A DNA stretch of 64,000 nt from Chromatiaceae bacterium (GTDB lineage Bacteria; Pseudomonadota; Gammaproteobacteria; Chromatiales; Chromatiaceae). The notes beneath the pieces were generated by a model. That model did no database searches. It saw nothing but the letters and a program-made list of their open reading frames with translations, and had not been told where the DNA came from. Positions 52,250-59,549 of this stretch are shown piece after piece (the stretch's first letter is position 1; each line of letters begins with the position of its first letter). The position numbers were made by a program, and so were the translations under genes. The stretch lies in assembly GCA_016714645.1 (NCBI GenBank), contig JADKCI010000005.1, positions 434,001 to 498,000 of the forward strand, written 5' to 3'.

Positions 52250-53609
52250 TTCCTGCCCGCCCCCCCCCTGCCGGATCATCGGCGTCCTGGACGATGGCCC
52301 CCCCGGCCTGACCGCCGCCGCCATGGCCCATCTCCAGGCGGCGGACCTGGTGATCGGCGGCACGCGCCTCCTGAACCTCTGCGCGGTTCACCTGGCACCC
52401 CAGGCCGAGCGGCGCGATCTGACGGGCTGCCTGGGCAGCGTCCCGGCCTGGATCCGCGCGGCCCTGGTGGCCGGCCGGCGGGTGGTGGTCCTCGCCACCG
52501 GCGACCCCCTCTTCCACGGCATCGCCGGCTACTTGCGCGCCCGGCTCCCGGACCTGCCCCTTGAGATCATTCCCAACCTCTCCACGCTCCAGGTCGCCTG
52601 CGCCCGTCTCGGCTTGGCCTGGCAGGATCTGCGCATCGTCTCCGTCCACGGCCAGGATTGCGGTGAGTGGCGGGAGGGCGCGGGACCCGAACACGGGCTT
52701 TACCCCATCCTGCGGGCCATCCAGTACCCGGAAGCCGGTCATGGCAAGGGTGTCTCCAGTATCGACCTGGGTCCCAGGCCAGACTCTGACCCGGTCATGG
52801 CCATCCTCACCAGCCCGGCCAACAGCCCGGACCGCATCGCCCGCATGCTGATCCAGGAGGGCCTGGGCGACAGGTTCCGCATGACGGTGGCCGCGCGCCT
52901 GTGCCGGCTGGACGAGCAGGTGATCGCCGATTGCGCCCTGGACCAGGCCGCCACCATGACCTTTGCCGAGCCCAATCTGGTCATCCTGACCCGCCAGGCA
53001 CCCGCCCCAGCCCCGGTCCTCTTCGGTCTGGCGGACGAGCGCTTCCGCCAGCGCCAGCCCGACCGGGGCCTGATCACCAAGCGCGAGGCGCGCGCCCTGT
53101 CCCTGGCCCGTCTGCAACTGCGTGCCGATAGCATCGTCTGGGATATCGGCGCGGGCTCCGGCGCCGTGGGTCTGGAGGCGGCGCGCCTCTGCCCCCTGGG
53201 CTTCGTCCACGCCATCGAAAAAAATCCCGAGGATGCCGCCATCGCCCGGGAGAATCGCCGCCGCCTCGGCATCCCCAATTACCGCCTGCTCCAGGCCCAG
53301 GCCCCCCAGGGCCTGGCGGACTGGCCCGACCCCAACGCCGTCTTCATCGGCGGTTCCGGCGGTCAACTCGTCACCTTGATCCAGCTCGTCCTGACCCGCC
53401 TGCGGGCCGGGGGCTGGCTGGTGATGAACTTCGTCACCTTCGAGAATCTGCACCTCGCCATGACTGAACTCAAGACCCTGCAAGCTCGCTGGGATGTCAC
53501 CCAGATCCAGGCCTCCCGCGGCCAGCCCATCCTCGCCATGCACCGCCTGGTCCCCGAGAACCCGGTGTGGATCCTGGCCGCCACGCCGGTCGTCCGCCAT
53601 GACCGTTAA
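52242..53609 (+). CDS. cobL: precorrin-6B methyltransferase, fused CbiE-CbiT (CobL)
   Basis: Bifunctional C5/C15 methyltransferase and decarboxylase, 455 residues. The CbiE half (about 9-225) has the SAM loop VLDDGPPGLTAAAMAH, VLATGDPLFHGIAGYL and IIPNLSTLQVACARLG; the CbiT half (about 260-445) has TKREARALSLARLQLR, the SAM motif VWDIGAGSGAVGLEAARL and VFIGGSGGQLVTLI. The ATG at 52242 overlaps the cbiD stop. A ~15-residue alternative leader upstream is REP-derived and rejected. Confidence 0.95.
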   Translation: MFDSCPPPPCRIIGVLDDGPPGLTAAAMAHLQAADLVIGGTRLLNLCAVHLAPQAERRDLTGCLGSVPAWIRAALVAGRRVVVLATGDPLFHGIAGYLRARLPDLPLEIIPNLSTLQVACARLGLAWQDLRIVSVHGQDCGEWREGAGPEHGLYPILRAIQYPEAGHGKGVSSIDLGPRPDSDPVMAILTSPANSPDRIARMLIQEGLGDRFRMTVAARLCRLDEQVIADCALDQAATMTFAEPNLVILTRQAPAPAPVLFGLADERFRQRQPDRGLITKREARALSLARLQLRADSIVWDIGAGSGAVGLEAARLCPLGFVHAIEKNPEDAAIARENRRRLGIPNYRLLQAQAPQGLADWPDPNAVFIGGSGGQLVTLIQLVLTRLRAGGWLVMNFVTFENLHLAMTELKTLQARWDVTQIQASRGQPILAMHRLVPENPVWILAATPVVRHDR

Positions 53610-54378
53610 AGGCTGCCTGTACGGCGTCAGCCTGGGCCCCGGCGACCCGGGCCTCATCACCCGCCGGGCATGGGAGCTGCTGACGGGGGCAGGCCTCTGG
53701 ACCTACCCAGTGCGCAAGCCGGGCGGGGACAGCTTCGCCCTGGACATTGCCCGGCGCGCCGGGCTGGCGGTGCCGGATGCGGCCATCCCCCTCTGTTTCC
53801 CCATGACCCACAACGCGGAGATCCTGGCCAAGCACTGGCTGGCGGCGGCTCACATCGTCCTGGAACAGCTCGAGGCGGGGCGGGATGTCTGTTTCCTGGT
53901 GGAAGGCGATGCCTCCACCTATTCCACTTTCGGCCACCTGGCCCGCACGGTCACCGCCCTGGATGCCGGGATTCGGGTGGAGGTGGTGGCCGGGGTCACC
54001 TCCTACCAGGCCGCCGCCGCCCACCTGGGTCTGGCCCTGGCGGACGCGGACGATACCCTGGCCATCCTCCCCGCCGGTTATGGCATCCACACCATCGATC
54101 ACCTCTTGGACGAGTTCGACTCCCTGGTCCTGCTCAAGGTCAAACCCCTGCTGGGGGACATCATCGCCCTGCTGGAGAGACGCGGCCTGCTGCCCTACGC
54201 CAGCTTCGTGGAAAAGGTGGGCTGCCCCGAGGAGCGGACGGTCCGGGACCTGACCCAGATTCGCCACGAGACCGTCAACTACCTGTCCCTCCTCCTGGTC
54301 CACAACCCCCACCGGCCCAAGGGCGAGATACTGCGCGGCTGCCGTCATCCGGCGGCCCGGGACGAGGCAGCCGCATGA
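53599..54378 (+). CDS. cobI: (cobalt-)precorrin-2 C20-methyltransferase
   Basis: 259 residues adding the C20 methyl group. Features: LYGVSLGPGDPGLITRRAWELL, the NAE-containing PMTHNAEILAKHW, FLVEGDASTYSTFGHL, VVAGVTSYQAAAAHLG and LLKVKPLLGDIIALL. Corresponds to CbiL in the anaerobic route. ATG at 53599 overlaps the cobL stop, and its own stop overlaps cbiG by ATGA. Confidence 0.95.
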   Translation: MTVKGCLYGVSLGPGDPGLITRRAWELLTGAGLWTYPVRKPGGDSFALDIARRAGLAVPDAAIPLCFPMTHNAEILAKHWLAAAHIVLEQLEAGRDVCFLVEGDASTYSTFGHLARTVTALDAGIRVEVVAGVTSYQAAAAHLGLALADADDTLAILPAGYGIHTIDHLLDEFDSLVLLKVKPLLGDIIALLERRGLLPYASFVEKVGCPEERTVRDLTQIRHETVNYLSLLLVHNPHRPKGEILRGCRHPAARDEAAA

Positions 54379-55418
54379 GGATTCCGGCGGGGCGGATTGC
54401 CCTGGTCGCCATCACGCGCCAGGGAGCCCAACAGGCCGGGGCCCTGGCCCGGCGGCTGGTGGCCGCCAGCCCTGTACTTCCGACTCCCTCCCCCCTCGCG
54501 GAGGAGTGCCGGGGAGAGGTGTCCGAAGGCCTTCCAACCCCCTCCCCTCTCGCGGGGGAGGGCTGGGGAGAGGGGGCCGCAGGGTTACCTCCCGCTTACC
54601 CACGGGTCAAGGTGGGTCTGACGGTCCCCGGGCCTGAGTCCCCGGTTTCCGCAACCTCGCTGAGCGAGAACACTAGCCGGGTTGACCTGGTCATCGCCGC
54701 CAAATTCGCCCCAGCCGCGGCGGCAACAGCCAGCCCGGCCATATCACCTCCCGACCCGGCCGCGACCGACGAACCCCAGGCGGATGACGCCTCCAGGAGC
54801 GCGCCCGGCCCCAGCCCGCGGCTCATCCCCTACCCAGGTGCCCTGAAGGACCAGATCGGCCCCCTCTTCGCGACCTATGACCAGATCGTCTTTTTCGTCT
54901 CCCTGGGGGCCGTGATCCGCCTCATCGCCCCCCACCTCCAATCCAAGCACCAGGACCCCGGCGTGCTGGTGGTGGACGAGGCTGGGCGCTTCGTCATCCC
55001 CGCCCTTTCCGGCCATGTGGGCGGAGCCAATGCCTGCGCCGAATACCTGGCCGGCCTGCTGGGCGCCACCGCCGTACTGACCACCGCCTCGGATGTAGGC
55101 CAGAACCTTGCCGTCGATCTCCTGGGCCGGGAACTGGGCTGGCGCCTGGAGGCCCCCAGGATCAACGTCACCCGCGTCTCCGCTCATGTCGTCAATGGCG
55201 AGCCCATCGCCCTGGTGCAGGAGGCCGGCCGCCGCGACTGGTGGGGCCGCGCGACGCCACCGCCGGCCAATATCCAGGTCTTCGCGCGCTTCGAGGACAT
55301 CGACCCGGAGGCCTTTCGGGGCCTGCTCTGGGTGACGCGCCGCGCCATCTCCCCGGACCTGTGGCAACGCTTCGCGGAGCGCCTGGTGGTCTATCGGCCA
55401 CCCGAGGATCAGCCATGA
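54375..55418 (+). CDS. cbiG: cobalt-precorrin-5A hydrolase CbiG, with REP-derived insertion
   Basis: Opens the delta-lactone and releases acetaldehyde in ring contraction. The family core is split here: IALVAITRQGAQQAGALARRL (residues 8-28), then a ~115-residue insert containing two REP copies (TPSPLAGEGWGEGAAGLP) and a Pro/Ser/Ala-rich stretch, then DQIGPLFATYDQIVFFVSLGAVIRLIAPHL, DPGVLVVDEAGRFVIPALSGHVGGANACAEYLAGLL and TASDVGQNLAVDLLG. The frame is preserved through the insert. The C-terminal cobalamin-synthesis G domain is encoded separately by the next gene. 347 residues; overlaps cobI and cobE by ATGA. Confidence 0.93.
   Translation: MRIPAGRIALVAITRQGAQQAGALARRLVAASPVLPTPSPLAEECRGEVSEGLPTPSPLAGEGWGEGAAGLPPAYPRVKVGLTVPGPESPVSATSLSENTSRVDLVIAAKFAPAAAATASPAISPPDPAATDEPQADDASRSAPGPSPRLIPYPGALKDQIGPLFATYDQIVFFVSLGAVIRLIAPHLQSKHQDPGVLVVDEAGRFVIPALSGHVGGANACAEYLAGLLGATAVLTTASDVGQNLAVDLLGRELGWRLEAPRINVTRVSAHVVNGEPIALVQEAGRRDWWGRATPPPANIQVFARFEDIDPEAFRGLLWVTRRAISPDLWQRFAERLVVYRPPEDQP
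54484..54590. repeat. REP-like palindromic repeat, copies 3a and 3b (tandem, inside cbiG)
   Basis: Two neighbouring copies in the same orientation: 54484-54528 (CTCCCTCCCCCCTCGCGGAGG then GGGGAGAGGTGTCCGAAGG) and 54535-54590 (CCCCCTCCCCTCTCGCGGGGG then AGGGCTGGGGAGAGGG, ending GGGTTACC). Both stay in frame and are translated as part of CbiG. Confidence 0.75.
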
Positions 55419-55819
55419 GGCGCGTCACCCTAGGCGTCGGCTGCGATCGCGGCACCGCTCCCGAGACCTTGCACACGGCAGTCATGCAGGCCCTGGCCAG
55501 CGTCCATCTGGAGCCGGTCGCGGTCGCAACCCTGGCCACCATCGACCAAAAGCATGACGAGGTGGCCATCCTCCTCCTCGCCACGGCACAGGGCTGGCCT
55601 TTGCGCCTCTTCGGCGCCGCCGAACTGGCTCAGGTCCCGGTGCCCAATCCCTCCGCGACGGTCCTCGCCTACATGGGGACCCCAGCGGTCGCGGAGGCCG
55701 CGGCCCTGCTGGCCGCGAACGGCCGGATGGAAGATCTGGTGCTGGAAAAATTCAAATATCGGGGCCCCGACGGCAAGAACGCCACGGTCTCCATCGCCTG
55801 GAGTCGCATCCATGAATGA
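55415..55819 (+). CDS. cobE: cobalamin biosynthesis protein CobE / CbiG C-terminal domain
   Basis: 134 residues, the stand-alone form of the CbiG C-terminal domain. Starts RRVTLGVGCDRGTAPETLHTAV, continues ATIDQKHDEVAILLLA, and ends in VAEAAALLAANG and EDLVLEKFKYRGPDGKNATVSIA, the CobE/CbiG_C pattern. Supplies the domain missing from the preceding gene. Overlaps both neighbours by 4-8 nt. Slight family ambiguity between CobE and CbiG_C, which are the same fold. Confidence 0.9.
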   Translation: MRRVTLGVGCDRGTAPETLHTAVMQALASVHLEPVAVATLATIDQKHDEVAILLLATAQGWPLRLFGAAELAQVPVPNPSATVLAYMGTPAVAEAAALLAANGRMEDLVLEKFKYRGPDGKNATVSIAWSRIHE

Positions 55820-57284
55820 AGGCGCATTGGCGGATTCGACCCTCGGCTTGGCCGGGAGCCTGGCGATCGACCCCGGAGCAGACCCGGCCGCGACCGCCCC
55901 CCGGGGGAAAATATTTCTGGTGGGCATGGGCCCTGGCGCCGAGGACTACCTGAGTCTGCGCGCCCGCCAGGCCCTGGCCGAGGCCGAGGTGATCATTGGC
56001 TATGGCACCTACATCAAGCTGATTCAGCATCTCCTGATCGATCAGGAGGTCATCCGCAAGGGCATGACCGAGGAGATCGACCGCTGCGTGGCGGCCTATG
56101 AGTATGCCCAGGCCGGTCGGCGCGTGGCCCTTATCTCCTCCGGTGACATCGGCGTCTATGGCATGGCGAGCCCTACTTACGAGGTGCTGCTGCGCTCGGG
56201 CTGGCACCCAGGGGGCGACATTGAGGTCGAGGTGATACCCGGCATCACCTCCCTCTCCGCCTGCGCCTCCCTGGTGGGGGCGCCCCTGACCCATGATTTC
56301 TGCTCCATCTCCCTCTCCGACCTCCTGACCCCCTGGTCCGTTATCGCCCAGCGGCTCGCGGCCGCGGCGCGGGGCGACTTCGTGATCGCCCTCTACAACC
56401 CGCGCAGTGGCCGGCGGACCCAGCACCTGGTCGAGGCCCAGCGGATTCTCCTGCGCCATCGTCAACCCGAGACGCCGGTGGCCATCGTCAAATCCGCCTA
56501 CCGCGAGGGCCAGGCGATTCATCTGACCCACCTCGGCGCCCTGGCGGAGGCCCAGCTCGGCATGCTGTCCACCGTCCTGATCGGCAATGCCAGCACCTAC
56601 GTCCAGGATGGGCTCATGGTCACACCGCGCGGCTATGCCCAAAAGTACGACGCCATCACCGGCGACCCCCGGTCGGGCGAGCGGGCCGGTCGGTCCCTCA
56701 GCCTGGGTCTGGAAGGCTGGCAGGCCGCGATCCAGGAGCAGCTCGGGCACATCCAGGGGGGGTCGCTAGCGGCGTTGGCGCGGGACCGCGGGATCCCCCT
56801 GGGCGAACTCCTCCAGGCCATCGGGCCGGCCGGGGCCCGGGAGGCTGGCGGCCTGGTTAACCGCCAGGATGACGGTGCGGCGGGCCTGGTCGCGGCCCCG
56901 GTCAGGGCTGGCGCCGCGCATGAGTTGTTACGGGCGATCCCGGCCTGGGGGCCGGTCCGGCTGGAGATCCAGAGTCCGGCGGGTCTGGCGGCGGAATGGC
57001 GGCTGGATCGCCTCGCCTTCAGCCGGGATGAGGGCGAGAGTGGGCGGGACGGCTGGCTGACCCTTGTCACCCCAGGGTCCCGCCTGCGCATCGACGCCGC
57101 GCGCATCGCCCGGGCCTGGTTCCTGCGCCAGGGCGATCAACGGCGCGAGGTCCATTTCCTCGACGCAGCGGATGAGGCCATCCTGAGCCTGGCGTTGGTA
57201 GCCCACCGGGGGCCGGGTCTCGATCCCCTGGCGGAGCAGGCCTACTTCCAGGCCTGGCGGACCCTGATGGTTGCGGCGACATGA
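55812..57284 (+). CDS. cobJ: (cobalt-)precorrin-3B C17-methyltransferase with extra C-terminal HemS-like domain
   Basis: Ring-contracting C17 methyltransferase. 490 residues: about 30 leader residues, then GKIFLVGMGPGAEDYLSLRARQAL, ISSGDIGVYGMASPTYEVL, EVIPGITSLSACASLVG, FVIALYNPRSGRRTQHL and VLIGNASTYVQDG, completing a normal ~280-residue CobJ/CbiH by residue ~330. The remaining ~160 residues are extra. The last part (GWLTLVTPGSRLRIDAARI, ARAWFLRQGD, REVHFLDAADEAILSL) resembles the HemS/HmuS heme-protein repeat. Unlike CbiH60, there is no Cys cluster. Overlaps cobE and cbiB. Confidence 0.93.
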   Translation: MNEGALADSTLGLAGSLAIDPGADPAATAPRGKIFLVGMGPGAEDYLSLRARQALAEAEVIIGYGTYIKLIQHLLIDQEVIRKGMTEEIDRCVAAYEYAQAGRRVALISSGDIGVYGMASPTYEVLLRSGWHPGGDIEVEVIPGITSLSACASLVGAPLTHDFCSISLSDLLTPWSVIAQRLAAAARGDFVIALYNPRSGRRTQHLVEAQRILLRHRQPETPVAIVKSAYREGQAIHLTHLGALAEAQLGMLSTVLIGNASTYVQDGLMVTPRGYAQKYDAITGDPRSGERAGRSLSLGLEGWQAAIQEQLGHIQGGSLAALARDRGIPLGELLQAIGPAGAREAGGLVNRQDDGAAGLVAAPVRAGAAHELLRAIPAWGPVRLEIQSPAGLAAEWRLDRLAFSRDEGESGRDGWLTLVTPGSRLRIDAARIARAWFLRQGDQRREVHFLDAADEAILSLALVAHRGPGLDPLAEQAYFQAWRTLMVAAT

Positions 57285-58213
57285 GCGGCGGCATGAACAG
57301 CGCCCTCATCCTGCCCCTGGCCCTGGCCCTCGACGCCTGGCTGGGGGAGCCGCGACGCTTTCACCCCCTGATCGGCTTCGGCTGGCTGGCCCAGGCCCTG
57401 GAAAACCGCCTCTGGGGTGATGCTATCTGGCGGGGTGCCCTGGCCCTCCTGATGCTCATCCTGCCCTTCACCCTCATCGCCCTCCTCCTCGCCCCCTGGC
57501 CCGGGAGCCCCGCCCTGGACCTGCTGCTGCTCTATCTCGCCATCGGCTGGCGCAGCCTGGGGGAACACGCCGGCCGGGTGCGCCATGCCCTGGCGGTTGG
57601 CGACCTGGCTCAGGCCCGCCAGGGGGTGGGCTACCTGGTCAGTCGCGACACCGCCGACCTGGATGAAGCGGCCATCACCAAGGCGACGATCGAATCCGTG
57701 CTGGAAAACGGCAATGACGCCCTCTTCGGCGCCCTCTTCTGGTTTCTGGTGGCGGGGGCGCCCGGCGTCCTGCTCTATCGGCTGACCAACACCCTGGACG
57801 CCATGTGGGGCTACCGTACCGAGCGCTATCGGCGTTTCGGCTGGGCGGCGGCACGCCTGGATGACCTGCTGAATTGGGCGCCCGCGCGGCTGACGGCCCT
57901 GAGTTATGCCCTGGCCGGTCATTTCACCCAGGCCCTGGCCTGCTGGCGCCAGCAGGGTCCGGCCTGGAAGAGCTCCAACGCCGGCCCGGTGATGGCCGCC
58001 GGCGCCGGCAGTCTCGGGGTCCTGCTGGGCGGCGCGGCCAGCTACCATGGCACCGCCCAGGTCCGGCCCCCCTTGGGGGCGGGGCGGCCGGCGGGTACCC
58101 CGGACATCGACCGCGCCCTCGGCTTGCTTCGCCGCGCCCTGGCGCTCTGGGTCATCGCCGTCCTGGTGGGCGCTGGACTCCACACCTATTGGGTCTCGGG
58201 AGCAGCGACATGA
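57281..58213 (+). CDS. cbiB: adenosylcobinamide-phosphate synthase CbiB
   Basis: Integral membrane protein of 310 residues that joins adenosylcobyric acid with aminopropanol phosphate. Motifs: LALDAWLGEPRRFHPLIGFGWL, RQGVGYLVSRDTADLDEAAITKATIESV, NGNDALFGALFWFLVAGAPG, NTLDAMWGYRTERYRRFGWAAARLDDLLN and SSNAGPVMAAGAGSLGVLLGG. Typical CbiB/CobD length. It overlaps cobJ by ATGA. Confidence 0.95.
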   Translation: MSGGMNSALILPLALALDAWLGEPRRFHPLIGFGWLAQALENRLWGDAIWRGALALLMLILPFTLIALLLAPWPGSPALDLLLLYLAIGWRSLGEHAGRVRHALAVGDLAQARQGVGYLVSRDTADLDEAAITKATIESVLENGNDALFGALFWFLVAGAPGVLLYRLTNTLDAMWGYRTERYRRFGWAAARLDDLLNWAPARLTALSYALAGHFTQALACWRQQGPAWKSSNAGPVMAAGAGSLGVLLGGAASYHGTAQVRPPLGAGRPAGTPDIDRALGLLRRALALWVIAVLVGAGLHTYWVSGAAT

Positions 58214-58277
58214 CGGGGGCAAGGCTATGACGGGCTGGTGTTTGGCAACGGAGCCTCGACTCGGGAAGGGCCGAGCC

Positions 58278-59393
58278 ATGAAGAATGCCCAGGACCCCGC
58301 CACCGACACGGGCGGCGCGCTAGCGGACCCACCGGGCTTGGTTATCACCCGCGACCGCTCCGGGCCCCTCCACCACGGGGGTCGCCTGCGCGCGGCGGCG
58401 AGCTATTACGGCCTGGCCCTGGACCAGTGGCTGGACCTCTCCACCGGCATCAATCCCAACGGCTGGCCGGTACCCCCGATCCCCGCCTCGGCCTGGGCGC
58501 GCCTGCCGGAGGAGGAGGATGGCCTGGAGCAGGCCGCGCGGGCCTATTACGGTGCCGCGCACCTGCTGCCCGTCGCCGGTTCCCAGGCAGCGATCCAGAC
58601 TCTGCCCCGACTGCGCCCCCCCACGCGGGTGGGCGTCCTGTCACCGGGCTATGCCGAACACGCCGCCGCCTGGCGCACGGCCGGTCACGCGGTCAGGGCC
58701 CTGACGGCCGGAGAGGTGAATCAGGCGATCCCCGCCTGCGATGTCCTGGTGTTGATCCATCCCAACAACCCCACCGGCTTCCGCTGGCCGCTGGAGCGGC
58801 TGCTGGACTGGCATGCTCAACTCGCCGCCTGCGGCGGCTGGCTGGTGATCGACGAGGCCTTCATGGATACGACCCCTGACCAAAGCCTCTGCGACCAGGC
58901 CGCGCGACCAGGCCTCATCGTCCTGCGCTCCCTGGGCAAGTTCTTCGGCCTGGCCGGGGCGCGGGTGGGCTTCGTCTGCGCCCAGCCCGAGCTACTGGCG
59001 GGACTCCAGCGGCTGCTGGGTCCCTGGAGCATCAATGCCCCGGCCCGCCGGATCGCCCAGGTGGCGCTGAAGGATGGCGATTGGCAGGAGCGGGAGCGGC
59101 CCCGACTTGCCGCCGCCGGGGAGCGGCTCGGCACCCTGCTCCGCCGCCAGGGGCTAACGCCCCAGGGCGGTTGCGCCCTCTTCCAGTGGGTCCGCACCCC
59201 CCAGGCCCGAGACCTGCACCAGGCCCTGGCACGCCAGGGGATTCTGACCCGCCTCTTTGACGAGCCGCCTAGCCTGCGCCTGGGTCTGCCCGGGAGCGAG
59301 ACGGATTGGGCGCGCCTGGAGGCCGCCCTGATCCAGGCGGTCGCCGGGACGCCGGCTCAGCCGCCCACGAACCCCGCCGAGGTTAAGCCATGA
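58278..59393 (+). CDS. cobD: threonine-phosphate decarboxylase (PLP-dependent)
   Basis: Makes aminopropanol O-phosphate from threonine phosphate for the nucleotide loop. Class I aminotransferase-like fold: LDLSTGINPNGWPVPPIPA, LVLIHPNNPTGFRWPLERLLDW, LVIDEAFMDTTP and the PLP Lys in RSLGKFFGLAGARVGF. Salmonella CobD equivalent (named CobC in the Pseudomonas scheme). ATG at 58278 with GGGAAGGG upstream gives 371 residues; another ATG at 58227 would add 17. Ends 156 nt before the cobQ-cobU gene, the largest gap inside the operon. Confidence 0.93.
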   Translation: MKNAQDPATDTGGALADPPGLVITRDRSGPLHHGGRLRAAASYYGLALDQWLDLSTGINPNGWPVPPIPASAWARLPEEEDGLEQAARAYYGAAHLLPVAGSQAAIQTLPRLRPPTRVGVLSPGYAEHAAAWRTAGHAVRALTAGEVNQAIPACDVLVLIHPNNPTGFRWPLERLLDWHAQLAACGGWLVIDEAFMDTTPDQSLCDQAARPGLIVLRSLGKFFGLAGARVGFVCAQPELLAGLQRLLGPWSINAPARRIAQVALKDGDWQERERPRLAAAGERLGTLLRRQGLTPQGGCALFQWVRTPQARDLHQALARQGILTRLFDEPPSLRLGLPGSETDWARLEAALIQAVAGTPAQPPTNPAEVKP

Positions 59394-59549
59394 AACGCCT
59401 CTGCCTACCGCTCCCGGACGTCCGGCCAGGCCGGCCAGAGCCGCGCCAGGGATCGCCAGCGGGCCGGGAAACCGAAAACTCCGGTACCTTGGGCATAGTA
59501 TGGCGATCTTAATTACCGGCTTGATTCCCTTTCACGCCGAGGCCACCGC
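59394..59549. other. intra-operon gap before cobQ-cobU
   Basis: 156 nt, no gene. AT-richer than the surroundings at its end (CATAGTATGG, TTAATTACC, about 59494-59515), so a secondary promoter is possible, but no good -35/-10 pair could be fixed. Confidence 0.3.
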
